Part shown: positions 1 through 8,289 of the stretch, piece after piece
Numbering within the stretch: the first letter of the stretch is position 1
How the letters are laid out: every line of letters begins with the position of its first letter
NCBI GenBank assembly: GCA_022844125.1
Contig: JALHMI010000001.1
Location: forward strand, 1 to 64,000
DNA: 64,000 bases
From: Pirellulales bacterium
GTDB taxonomy: Bacteria > Planctomycetota > Planctomycetia > Pirellulales > PALSA-1355
Reading direction: 5' to 3'
Translations under genes and position numbers: made by a program
The notes under the pieces: generated by a model
Told to the model about the DNA's origin: nothing
Seen by the model: only the letters and a program-made list of their open reading frames with translations
The model's database searches: none

Positions 1-114
1 GACCGCGAGGGATTTACGCTCCGCATCAAGCTCTGCGATGCGTTGCTCGACTTCCGAGAGCGTAAGCTCGCGAAGTGCGTTTAAGCGATCAGGCGTGGTC
101 ACCGTTGTTTCCAT
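1..114 (-). CDS. Partial CDS at left edge, N-terminus of unknown protein
   Basis: Reading leftward from an ATG at 112-114, a frame stays open to the window edge (38 codons). It starts METTVTTPDRLNALREL and is followed by a Glu/Arg/Lys-rich helix that looks like the start of a coiled coil. It lies 54 bases downstream of the unknown gene ending at 169, on the same strand, so the two are probably cotranscribed within the integrated element. Too little is visible to name a function. Confidence 0.5.
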   Translation of the reverse strand, partial: METTVTTPDRLNALRELTLSEVEQRIAELDAERKSLAV

Positions 115-168
115 AGCCCGATATTCGCCGAAGACGACGAGCGTAGCTACGGACGAGAAACGGCCTAA

Positions 169-1050
169 TTACGGCCCAATTACGGTGTCCCTAGAGAGGC
201 GGAGCCTAGAACCTCCGCCTGGGCCAGTTTTAGCATCGATTAGAAGTTCGATCTCGGGAGCACACTTGCGTAAATACTCCCTGAACTTGTCGGTTCGCGG
301 TGGGCTGCCACGAAAATACGAATCTTTAAAACTTCTCAAAGCACTATTGCTGATCCATTCCCCCGGACGGTCGCTGAGCGCCTTAAGCCAATAAAGAACT
401 GGCTCGCTTTGGATGTCATACTCATGTCCGTCAAGAATCGCGAGCTGTTTAGTGAAATCGATCTCCAGTCGGTGGCGCAGCTTCTCAGATTCGCTAGGCG
501 GGTCAGACGAGATAGCAACGATTTCCCGAGATACCCCCCTCGTCTCCGTAAATCGCGAAACAAGCTTCGCCCGTTCGCGCCGGATTCGCTCCTGAAGAAT
601 CGCTATTTCGGAACTGGACAGCGTAAGCGCCTTCCAACGAGCTGCTAGCAATTCGCGAAACGCCATCCGAGCTGCGGACTCGTCTGCAACATCAGCGATT
701 GGGTCGATGAGGGCAGTGAACATAAAGTCGTACATGCCAATCGCAGCCTCATGAGCGCTCGACCACACTTGAGGGATAACGTTGGGATCCGTCCAGATTG
801 CACATCGGCCGCGCCCTTCCCACTGCAAAGCCCCGTCGCTAACGCAAGCTAGCTCGTCTCGGTATTCCAAGACGTTTTGGGAGTGTTCTCGGTCAAAATC
901 TTCTCGTTTGAGAGCTATGACTAATCGTCGAAATGCTGCGTCGGAGGAACCATCTCGGTCGTAACTACCGAGAGTCGCGATCATCGCAACGGTGTTGGGC
1001 CAGAGTTCAATGCGCTCTGACGCCTGTGCAAACTTAGTAGGATCGAACAT
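169..1050 (-). CDS. Unknown protein of integrated element
   Basis: A 293-residue protein of no family I recognise. I chose the ATG at 1050 (protein begins MFDPTKFAQ) because AAAGGA sits six bases upstream; an in-frame ATG at 1107 lacks such a site. There is no signal peptide or membrane segment. The middle (about residues 140-200) is charged and helical, and the C-terminal 80 residues (LSDRPGEWISNSAL onward) could form a winged-helix-like fold, but that is a guess. The base composition looks less GC-rich than the chromosomal genes to the right. It lies downstream of the integrase on the same strand, so it is probably accessory cargo of the element. Confidence 0.6.
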   Translation of the reverse strand: MFDPTKFAQASERIELWPNTVAMIATLGSYDRDGSSDAAFRRLVIALKREDFDREHSQNVLEYRDELACVSDGALQWEGRGRCAIWTDPNVIPQVWSSAHEAAIGMYDFMFTALIDPIADVADESAARMAFRELLAARWKALTLSSSEIAILQERIRRERAKLVSRFTETRGVSREIVAISSDPPSESEKLRHRLEIDFTKQLAILDGHEYDIQSEPVLYWLKALSDRPGEWISNSALRSFKDSYFRGSPPRTDKFREYLRKCAPEIELLIDAKTGPGGGSRLRLSRDTVIGP

Positions 1051-1217
1051 AAACCATCCTTTAGAGAAGCGGGTGCCGCCCCCGGTCGAATGGCGATGGT
1101 ATTCCATCCGACCGGAAGCAGCGCGTCGGGAGCTACCCGACTGCCCGAGTAAGCCTTAATTCTATTAGTTGCGATAACCGGGCCAGACGGCCTAGACGGG
1201 GTTTTCGAGGGTACCCT

Positions 1218-2585
1218 CTATCCGACGATCCGGAGCCGAACTTCCGCCGTCTCGCCCGTGTTTTGAGAGCGTGCCGCCTTCTTAGTCTTGGGCTTGGCCG
1301 ATTCGGCTTTGCCCTTTGCGGTCGTCTTTGTCGGCTTCTTTTCTACGGGCCAAAGCCAAGAATGGACGTGATCGGTCACAGCCTTTAGTCGAGAGTCCTC
1401 GATGTGTTCTCGATATACATCGTCGATGGAGCCGTCAGCGTGCCCCATGATCAGCCGCACTGCGGGAATGTCGCGCGTGGCATCGGCTACGGTGCGGAAG
1501 GTATGCCGGAGAGCGTAGAACCCGAGCCCCTCTCGGTGAATCTTCAACTCATCGAGCAGCTTCCGAGTCTCCTTGGTTACCGGCGAGTCGGCAACATCAG
1601 CCTTTGTCCACGGCTCACCATACTTCGTGATGAAGACAAGATTGCCGTCGGTTTCGCGCTTCGCGTTCGGTCGATCCTCGATGGCTGCCTTGAGCGCCTC
1701 GACGGTTTCAGGCCAAAGCGGACAACGCCGGGCAATTCCGGTCTTCGGCCTTGGGAACGTGATCCACCCACCCTTGAGATCGACTGCACTCAGCGGGAGC
1801 GAGCCGCAATCGGCATTGCCGAAGCCACAGTTCACGCCAAGGTAGATCATTGCCTTGAGCTGCGAAGATGCTTTGCCCGCGAGCTTGTGAATTACCCCGG
1901 CAGTAAACAGCTTCGTGCCCTTCTCAGCACGATGCTTACGCATCACGGACTTCGAAGGCTTCTTGAATTGAGGTCCGAAGCGCACCGGCTTGTCGATCAA
2001 GCCAGCTTCGTAGCCGTACTTGAATACGGTCCTGACTCGCTGAATCTCATTGGCGAGCCGAACCGGCCCCCAGACCTTTGCCACTTCGGCGCGCAGGTGT
2101 TCGAAGTCCCCAGTAGTGAGGTTGTCGATAAGGCGATGTTTTCCGAACGCCGTGATGAGCCGATCCGTCGTAGCGCGGTACTCGGAATATGTTCGCTGAG
2201 TGATCTCTTTGGAGTCGAGAGCGCGGCTCTTGGCGGTCAGAAAGCGTTCGCGGAGCATGTTGACCGTGAGCTTGTCCGGCTCTGCCGATCTAGCCCCCGG
2301 AGTTCGACCGGCGAACCAATCGTCTTTCTCTCTGTCGTATTGATCGAGAGCTTCTTTCCATCCATCGCCGGGGAGTCTTTCCATCTTCCCGTTGACACGC
2401 CGTCCCCACTTGCCGAAGTAGCGAGTCTGCCCGCGTATCTTCTTTTGCCATGCTCCGCTGGCGTGTGGCGTGAGAGGAAAGTCCTTGTAGGGCTTAGGCG
2501 GCAGTTCAGTCTTCGACTTGCTCCGTCCGCTCCTACGTTTCCGGGGAGTAGTAGACTTAGTAGTAGAGCGTGTAGAATTGCTCAC
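1218..2585 (-). CDS. Tyrosine-type site-specific integrase
   Basis: A 455-residue phage-type integrase that would catalyse integration and excision of a mobile element. The N-terminus is basic (Ser/Thr/Lys/Arg-rich, residues 1-35), then an arm-binding-like segment (GAWQKKIRGQTRYFGKWG, about 44-61), a core-binding helical domain (about 105-215) and the catalytic domain (about 225-415). Visible catalytic residues are Lys281 (PKTG), His361 and Arg364 (LRHTFR), His382 (MGH) and the Tyr391 nucleophile (DDVYREH). At the usual first Arg position (TGLRxxE in XerD) the protein reads CGFGNADC, so Gly256 seems to replace Arg; I recall similar GFGN-type motifs in planctomycete integrases, which suggests a subfamily rather than an inactive copy. 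It is transcribed away from the tRNA-Arg gene at 2745. Confidence 0.9.
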   Translation of the reverse strand: MSNSTRSTTKSTTPRKRRSGRSKSKTELPPKPYKDFPLTPHASGAWQKKIRGQTRYFGKWGRRVNGKMERLPGDGWKEALDQYDREKDDWFAGRTPGARSAEPDKLTVNMLRERFLTAKSRALDSKEITQRTYSEYRATTDRLITAFGKHRLIDNLTTGDFEHLRAEVAKVWGPVRLANEIQRVRTVFKYGYEAGLIDKPVRFGPQFKKPSKSVMRKHRAEKGTKLFTAGVIHKLAGKASSQLKAMIYLGVNCGFGNADCGSLPLSAVDLKGGWITFPRPKTGIARRCPLWPETVEALKAAIEDRPNAKRETDGNLVFITKYGEPWTKADVADSPVTKETRKLLDELKIHREGLGFYALRHTFRTVADATRDIPAVRLIMGHADGSIDDVYREHIEDSRLKAVTDHVHSWLWPVEKKPTKTTAKGKAESAKPKTKKAARSQNTGETAEVRLRIVG

Positions 2586-2610
2586 GACGGCACCTCATTT
2601 CAAACGTGCT

Positions 2611-2655
2611 AGGTGTTGTCCGGCGTTCGCTCGTTACAGCGGGCGAACGCCACCT
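2611..2655. repeat. Hairpin between integrase and tRNA
   Basis: A perfect 9-bp inverted repeat, GGCGTTCGC at 2622-2630 and GCGAACGCC at 2643-2651. AGGTG (2611-2615) and CACCT (2651-2655) can extend it with a bulge. It sits immediately upstream of the integrase start. It could be a terminator, an integrase or excisionase binding region, or part of the element boundary; nothing in the sequence decides between these. Confidence 0.5.
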
Positions 2656-2668
2656 TAAAAGGCCGTCG

Positions 2669-2738
2669 GTAGTATACCCCGGTAGTAAACGCGGAAAAGT
2701 CGAACCCATAAGAAAGTCGTAAGGTCTTACTAGTAAAC
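2669..2738. repeat. Short GTAGTA-type direct repeats near the element boundary
   Basis: GGTAGTA occurs at 2669-2675 and again at 2681-2687, and a related CTAGTAAAC follows at 2730-2738 just before the tRNA. Repeats like these next to an integrase gene can be arm-type binding sites, but here that is only inferred from position. Confidence 0.3.
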
Positions 2739-2744
2739 ACTTAA

Positions 2745-2817
<73 letters not shown>

Positions 2818-2885
2818 CTTTTGAACTGCGTCTGCGTCGTTGGTCACCTTCGAGTCGATCCTAACCTCCCGCGACGTCAACCAAC

Positions 2886-3311
2886 ATGCTTTGTCCGCAG
2901 TGCCGCCAGCCGCTGGTGATCATCGAGTATCGAGACATCGAACTCGACGCCTGCCCCGATTGTCATGGGCTGTGGTTCGATGCGCAGGAGCTTCAGCAGA
3001 TGTTTGAGCTGGCGGGGGCGGGCGCCGCGTACCAGAAACTCGAGGATCAGCTCGATCGGTTTCCGCGTGCCCAGCCGCGGAGGCGCTGCCCGCGCTGCCG
3101 CAACCGCTTGGAGCCGGTTCGGGCCCCATCGGCCAAAGATGACCTGATTCTCGACGAATGTCCCTATGAGCACGGCATCTGGTTCGACGCCGGCGAGCTC
3201 CATGCGCTGCTAAAGGCTTCGCTTGGCAGCGAACAGGCGTTGGAAGAAGTTCGCGGCTATTTGGGATTGTTCATGGCTCCGGCTAATTCGGCAGGCGAAG
3301 CCGAACAATAG
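2886..3311 (+). CDS. Double zinc-ribbon protein (TFIIB-type zinc finger)
   Basis: A 141-residue protein with two zinc-ribbon units. The first runs from CPQC (3-6) to CPDCHGLWFDAQEL and the second from CPRC to CPYEHGIWFDAGEL. This CPxC-CPxCxGxWFDxxEL layout is typical of the zf-TFIIB family of small zinc-binding proteins, though the last knuckle reads CPYEH, so its fourth ligand may be His. The partner is unknown. It precedes lemA by under 30 bases and the M48 protease after it also ends in a zinc ribbon, so the three are probably one operon. Confidence 0.8.
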   Translation: MLCPQCRQPLVIIEYRDIELDACPDCHGLWFDAQELQQMFELAGAGAAYQKLEDQLDRFPRAQPRRRCPRCRNRLEPVRAPSAKDDLILDECPYEHGIWFDAGELHALLKASLGSEQALEEVRGYLGLFMAPANSAGEAEQ

Positions 3312-3339
3312 TCCACCAACCTACATGGGAGACGTATTC

Positions 3340-3909
3340 ATGGGACTCGGAATTGGTGAACTGGCAATCGGCGCCGCGATTGTTGTGGTGGCGATCGCTG
3401 CCATTTACTTCATCGCGATTTACAACAACCTCGTGCGGCAGCGGAACGAAGCCCGCAACGCCTGGGCCCAGATCGACGTGCAGCTGCGGCGCCGGCACGA
3501 CCTGATTCCCAACCTGGTCGAGTCGGTGAAGGGTTACGCCACGCACGAGAAGTCGACGTTGGATGCCGTGGTCCAGGCCCGCAACGCGGCCCTCAGCGCT
3601 AAGGGGCCTGCCGCCAGCGGAGAGGCCGAAGGCCTGCTGGGAGCGGCGCTCGGCAAGCTGTTTGCCCTGGCCGAAGCGTATCCCGACTTGAAGGCGAACC
3701 AGAATTTCCTTGCCCTACAGGAAGAGCTGGCCAGCACCGAGAACAAGATCGGATTTGCCCGGCAGTATTACAACGATGCCGCGACACGCTATAACAACGC
3801 CCGCGAAGTCTTCCCGGCGAACCTGATCGCCGGCAGCTTCGAACCGGCCGAGCTGTTCGAGATCACCGTCGCGGCCCAGCGCGAAGCGCCGCAAGTAAAG
3901 CTCAGTTAG
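3340..3909 (+). CDS. lemA: LemA family protein
   Basis: A 189-residue membrane-anchored protein with a single N-terminal transmembrane helix (about residues 5-27) and a helical body containing the LemA signatures YNNLVRQRNEARNAWAQIDV and RRHDLIPNLVESVKGYA, then NKIGFARQYYNDAATRYN near the C-terminus. I chose ATG 3340 because GGGAGA lies eight bases upstream; ATG 3325 is an alternative. LemA proteins are often encoded beside HtpX-like M48 proteases, as here. The exact role is unknown; envelope stress or quality control is the usual proposal. Confidence 0.93.
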   Translation: MGLGIGELAIGAAIVVVAIAAIYFIAIYNNLVRQRNEARNAWAQIDVQLRRRHDLIPNLVESVKGYATHEKSTLDAVVQARNAALSAKGPAASGEAEGLLGAALGKLFALAEAYPDLKANQNFLALQEELASTENKIGFARQYYNDAATRYNNAREVFPANLIAGSFEPAELFEITVAAQREAPQVKLS

Positions 3910-3945
3910 TTCATTGGCACAGTATGGACCTCGGGATAGCCTGCC

Positions 3946-5184
3946 GTGCTTGAGCAAATTGAAAGTAATCGCCGCCGCAGCGCACTGATTGTCGTGGTAA
4001 TGGGCGTGCTGCTGGTGGCCGTCGGCCTGTCGCTCGGCATGTTCCTGACGAACGACCAGGGGGGCGCAATCCTGGGCGGGGCTGCCGCGCTCGGCGTCTG
4101 GATGGTGATGTGGCTGTTCGCGCGGTTTCAGGGGGACAACGCCCTGCTGCAAATGGCCGGCGCTCGCGAGATCGCCAAGGGAGATCATCCGCAGCTCTTC
4201 AACATCGTCGAGGAGATGACGATCGCCGCTGGTTTGTCGCATATGCCGCGGGTGTTCATCGTCGACGACCCCGCGCCGAACGCCTTCGCCGTCGGCCGCG
4301 ATCCGACAAAAGCCGCGGTGGCTGTGACGATCGGGCTTTTGCAGATTTTGGATCGCGACGAACTGCAAGGCGTCGTAGCGCACGAGATCGCCCACATCAA
4401 GAATCGCGACGTCGCGCTCATGACCACGGCCGGCATCATGCTGGGCGCAATCGTGCTGCTGGCCGATATCGGCACCCGGGCGATGTGGTTCGGGGGCGGA
4501 GCGCGGCGTTCGCGCGACGACAACAGCCAGGGAGGTGGGCAGGCGATTTTGGCGCTGGTCGCGATCGTGCTGCTGGTCCTCTCTCCGATCCTCGCGCAGC
4601 TCGTCTACTTCGCGCTCTCGCGCCGGCGCGAGTATCTGGCCGATGCCTCGGGCGCGGCTTTCACGCGCTGGCCCGAGGGGCTCGCCTCGGCACTGCAGAA
4701 GCTCGGCTCGTCGCGCATTTCGCAGGCGGATCAGAGCCGCGTGACGGCGCCGATGTATATCGTCCGTCCGCTCGCCCCGGGTCAGCATCGGAACTTTACG
4801 GCAGCCCTTTCCACGCATCCGCCGCTCGAAGAGCGAATTCGCATTCTGCGCGCGATGGGCAAGACGGCCGACTTCGCCGCGTACGATCGGGCTTATCAGC
4901 AAGTGGCCGGCGGGCACGTCATCGGCCGCCGCACGCTCGCCCAGTCGAAGCCGGTCGAGGCGCATGCGCCCGAGCCTGTCGCTGCGGCGGAAGCGATTCC
5001 GGCCCAGCCGACGGCTCGACTGCGCGAGGCCTCGGACGCATACCTGGCCGGCGCAGGCTACGTTCGCGTGCGCTGCCCCAGTTGCGAGGCGCTTCTCAAA
5101 ATTCCACCAGCGCGGCAGGGTCGCTTGAACCACTGTCCACGCTGCGGCGGGCAACTGCCGAGCACCTCGCGAGCCGCTGGTTAG
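3946..5184 (+). CDS. M48 family metalloprotease (HtpX-like) with C-terminal zinc ribbon
   Basis: A 412-residue membrane zinc protease. Two N-terminal transmembrane helices lie at about residues 13-60. The catalytic motif HEIAH is at 146-150 (zinc ligands His146 and His150, base Glu147) and the third ligand is Glu229 in REYLADASG; a further hydrophobic pair lies between them (about 163-175 and 198-222). The C-terminus adds a linker and a zinc ribbon, CPSC to CPRCGG, which standard HtpX lacks. The start is GTG; the nearby ATG at 3923 runs into a stop after nine codons. It is 36 bases after lemA. By family it should degrade misfolded membrane proteins. Confidence 0.9.
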   Translation: MLEQIESNRRRSALIVVVMGVLLVAVGLSLGMFLTNDQGGAILGGAAALGVWMVMWLFARFQGDNALLQMAGAREIAKGDHPQLFNIVEEMTIAAGLSHMPRVFIVDDPAPNAFAVGRDPTKAAVAVTIGLLQILDRDELQGVVAHEIAHIKNRDVALMTTAGIMLGAIVLLADIGTRAMWFGGGARRSRDDNSQGGGQAILALVAIVLLVLSPILAQLVYFALSRRREYLADASGAAFTRWPEGLASALQKLGSSRISQADQSRVTAPMYIVRPLAPGQHRNFTAALSTHPPLEERIRILRAMGKTADFAAYDRAYQQVAGGHVIGRRTLAQSKPVEAHAPEPVAAAEAIPAQPTARLREASDAYLAGAGYVRVRCPSCEALLKIPPARQGRLNHCPRCGGQLPSTSRAAG

Positions 5185-5321
5185 GTCCCTTGCTGGCGGC
5201 AGGCGACACTTTCTGCGCCGGGCGGACCGGATTTTCCTTATCCCCTGACCTAGCGGTCTGTTAATATGGCCGCACGTCGCGGACTCCGGCCCACTCCCCC
5301 TCAGTAAAGGCCACTACACCG

Positions 5322-7688
5322 ATGAAATCGACCACGCGCAACAGGCGGCATGCGCGGCGCTCAGCTCGCGACAAGGCATCCTCATTCAAACGCAGGTTAC
5401 AGCTCCTCGCGGAACTTCTCGAGCCGCGGATGCTGCTTGCGCAGACGACGGGCCTATTCTTCAACGAGCCCGAGGCGGCGGATGGCTATGTGCTATTCGC
5501 GCCGAATACGTCGGACACGACCTTCCTGATCGACAAACAAGGAACGGTAGTCAACACCTGGGAGTCCGAGCATCTGCCGGGGCTTTTGGGTCACCTGCTT
5601 CCAGATGGCAGTTTAATCCGCGACGCGGCGCCGCATGGTCAGAGCGGCAACGGGTTTATCAACGCGGCCGGGGCCGGCGGGTTGTTCGAACGTTTCGACT
5701 GGGAAGGGAACAAGATTTGGGAATTCGCTTACGACAGTTCGCAGTATCTTGCGCATCACGATTTCGAGATCATGCCGAACGGCAACCTGTTGATCATTGC
5801 CTGGGAGCTTCGCAGCGAAGCGGAAGCCACACAGGCTGGTCGCGATCCGAGCCTGCCCGGCGCGGGATATCTGTACCCAGACAAGATCGTCGAAGTCGAG
5901 CCCGACTACGAAAACGGCGGCGGCACCGTCGTCTGGGAATGGAAGGTCTGGGATCACTTGGTTCAAGAATTCGATCCGAGTAAGAGCAATTACTACGGTG
6001 CGACAGGCGTCGAAACGAACCCGCAGCTCATTGACATCAACTACGTTTCAACGTTCAGCCCGGGCGGCGGTCAGGCAGAAGATTGGACCCACGCCAACGG
6101 CATCGACTACAACGCTGAGCTCGATCAGATCGTCCTCTCCGTCCGCGAGTTCAGTGAAATCTGGATCATCGACCACAGCACGACCACCGCGCAAGCCGCG
6201 GGACACACGGGCGGCACTTACGGTCGCGGCGGCGACTTGCTCTACCGCTGGGGAAACCCGCAGGCTTACGACCGCGGCATTGAGGCCGATCGCAAGCTCT
6301 TCTACCAGCACGATCCGCGCTGGATTCCCGAGGGCGAAGCTGGGGCCGGTAACATCACGATCTTGAACAACGGTCTGGCCCGGCCGGGTACGGACTTCAC
6401 GAGCGTCGAAGAGATCACACCGCCGATTCTGCCCAACGGCACGTACTCGCTGTCGCCGGGCGTCGCCTATGGCCCGGCAACCACCGCTTGGACCTATAAC
6501 GGCCCGGTGGCAAACTTCGCCGCCATCATCTCGGGCGCCGTTCGCTTGTCGAATGGAAACACGCTGATCACCTATGGCACCAAGGGAAACATGACCGAGG
6601 TCACGCCTAGCGGTGAGGAAGTGTGGAAGTACGTGAACCCCTTCGCGGGCGACCAGATGCTGGGCCTCGAAGATCCGATTCCGCCCCTGGGCGTCAACGA
6701 TCCCCTGATCGGAACACTGTTCGTGAACTTCGTGTTTCAGGCGCAGCATTACGGGCTGAATGAAATCGAGCCGCTCATTCCGCATGTGGTTGGCCGACAG
6801 TTGTTCTACAACAACTCGAAGTTCGATGGCAACAACGTCGCGATCAACACGCAAGATGACGCCGCGATCGCCACCGACAAGTCGGCCTACTTGACGAATG
6901 ACGGGCTCTCCACGTTCGCGAACGTCTCGGCCTACTCGCGCGGTATCAATGGCATCATGATCGACGTCAACCACGTGCCGGGAACGATCTCAGTGGATGA
7001 TTTCACGTTTCGCATTGGCGGGAATAATCATCTTGCGAGTTGGACAGCGGCGCCGGCGCCGGCGGCAATCTCGCTACGCGCCGGAGCGGGTGCGGGCGGC
7101 GCCGATCGGATCGTTATCACCTGGACCGATGAAGCTATCAAGAACACCTGGCTCGAAGTCTCGCTGCTGGCTACCGAAGACACGGGACTTACCAACCCCG
7201 ACACGTTCTACTTCAGCAGTCGCGTGGGCGACTCGGGGGTCAATTCGCCACCGCTGGTCGCTGTAACCAGCGCGTTCGATGATCTTGGCCCGCGCAATAA
7301 CCCCGCGTTCTCGCAGCCGGCAACCAACGTGTACGACTACGACAAGAACGGCACCGTGAGCGCCGGCGATAGCCTGATCGCGCGAACCAACGGAGGATTT
7401 CTAAACATGCTCAACCTGGGCGTGCTTGCCGGTCCACTGGCGGACGACTCGGAGCTCGATGCCGTGGCGCTAGCGCTGGAGATCCATTCGTCGCCTTCGG
7501 TAGTGTTCGCGACCGCTGATGTGCCCGTCGTCCGGCGCGGACCTGAGATCCGCCCGCGGCAACTCCCCGTTGCCCAGCTTGTCGATGCGGCACTGGGGGA
7601 CGAGCCGCTTGGAAGCGCGGGTACAACATTCCAGGAATCGTCTGACGGCAGTTCGCTCTTGAGCAGGCTCTTGGACGAACTGACCTGA
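5322..7688 (+). CDS. Secreted arylsulfotransferase-like protein with LEPR sorting motif and dockerin-like segment
   Basis: A 788-residue extracellular protein. The basic N-terminus leads to LLEPRMLLAQT (residues 32-42), the planctomycete LEPR motif found near the start of many giant secreted proteins. Residues about 45-490 resemble the arylsulfotransferase (ASST) beta-propeller family: repeated WEW/WEF strands and HHDFEIMPNGNLL (about 145-157), which carries candidate catalytic histidines. A beta-sandwich-like region follows (about 500-650). Residues 670-700 (YDYDKNGTVSAGDSLIARTN) resemble one calcium-binding dockerin repeat. True ASST enzymes transfer sulfate between phenolic compounds; activity here is inferred. 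AAGG ten bases upstream supports the start. Confidence 0.8.
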   Translation: MKSTTRNRRHARRSARDKASSFKRRLQLLAELLEPRMLLAQTTGLFFNEPEAADGYVLFAPNTSDTTFLIDKQGTVVNTWESEHLPGLLGHLLPDGSLIRDAAPHGQSGNGFINAAGAGGLFERFDWEGNKIWEFAYDSSQYLAHHDFEIMPNGNLLIIAWELRSEAEATQAGRDPSLPGAGYLYPDKIVEVEPDYENGGGTVVWEWKVWDHLVQEFDPSKSNYYGATGVETNPQLIDINYVSTFSPGGGQAEDWTHANGIDYNAELDQIVLSVREFSEIWIIDHSTTTAQAAGHTGGTYGRGGDLLYRWGNPQAYDRGIEADRKLFYQHDPRWIPEGEAGAGNITILNNGLARPGTDFTSVEEITPPILPNGTYSLSPGVAYGPATTAWTYNGPVANFAAIISGAVRLSNGNTLITYGTKGNMTEVTPSGEEVWKYVNPFAGDQMLGLEDPIPPLGVNDPLIGTLFVNFVFQAQHYGLNEIEPLIPHVVGRQLFYNNSKFDGNNVAINTQDDAAIATDKSAYLTNDGLSTFANVSAYSRGINGIMIDVNHVPGTISVDDFTFRIGGNNHLASWTAAPAPAAISLRAGAGAGGADRIVITWTDEAIKNTWLEVSLLATEDTGLTNPDTFYFSSRVGDSGVNSPPLVAVTSAFDDLGPRNNPAFSQPATNVYDYDKNGTVSAGDSLIARTNGGFLNMLNLGVLAGPLADDSELDAVALALEIHSSPSVVFATADVPVVRRGPEIRPRQLPVAQLVDAALGDEPLGSAGTTFQESSDGSSLLSRLLDELT

Positions 7689-7835
7689 ATGCTTCACCAA
7701 ACGGCATAACCGGTCCACGCCCCGCCTGTGGCCCACCTGGATGGACCTGCGCGCCTGCATCTCGCAGGCGCAAACCGTCGAACGACTCTTGTAGCGGAGT
7801 TGCCAGTTCGCTTGACGGTTACTGCCAGGTGGGCC

Positions 7836-8246
7836 ATGTCTCGGAAACGCAATTGCGGCATATTCGGCGCGATCTGTTGCGCGATGACGGCGTGGGCAGC
7901 CACCGCTCCGGCCATCGAGACCACCTACGGCGAAGACCCGGTGCCGAACTCGAAGTGTTATGACGGCTTTATCAATCTGGGCTACGGGATCGATCCCATT
8001 CCAGCCAAGTCGCCTTACGTTCGCTGGCAAGAGTGGCGCGCCAGTCGAGGCTTGCCGGCCACCGTTAGCCCGTTCAAGCGGCAGGTCGGCGAAAGTCGCT
8101 TAAGGCCCGTCGGGCCGCGACTGGTCGCACCACCGCAAGCTCTCCCCGCGCCGGAACCGCGTACTGCGCGGCAAGCTGGTCCGGCGCCGGCATGGCGGAG
8201 AGATATCAAAGCCCGGAACCTTCCAAGCGACTCGAGTGTCAGGTAG
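7836..8246 (+). CDS. Small secreted protein, unknown
   Basis: A 136-residue protein starting MSRKRNCGIF with a signal peptide (about residues 1-29, ending near AATAPA). I chose ATG 7836 because AGGTGG lies just upstream and the signal peptide then sits at the N-terminus; the frame is open back to 7728. The mature part begins TTYGEDPVPNSKCYDGFINLGYG and ends in a Pro/Arg-rich tail. No family recognised. Confidence 0.6.
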   Translation: MSRKRNCGIFGAICCAMTAWAATAPAIETTYGEDPVPNSKCYDGFINLGYGIDPIPAKSPYVRWQEWRASRGLPATVSPFKRQVGESRLRPVGPRLVAPPQALPAPEPRTARQAGPAPAWRRDIKARNLPSDSSVR

Positions 8247-8289
8247 TCTGATTTCAACACCTGCCAACCGAGTGCGCGAGACGGTTCCC

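Noticed and set aside
38-394. A 118-codon plus-strand frame at the left edge
   Set aside because: It overlaps the partial minus-strand CDS and the unknown gene and has no start site or protein-like pattern.
1404-2612. A 402-codon frame opposite the integrase
   Set aside because: It runs antisense through a well-supported integrase and has no family features; it is a GC-rich shadow frame.
3715-5154. A 479-codon frame antisense to the LemA/M48 region
   Set aside because: Arg/His/Leu-rich composition typical of an antisense shadow; the M48 motifs on the other strand are unambiguous.
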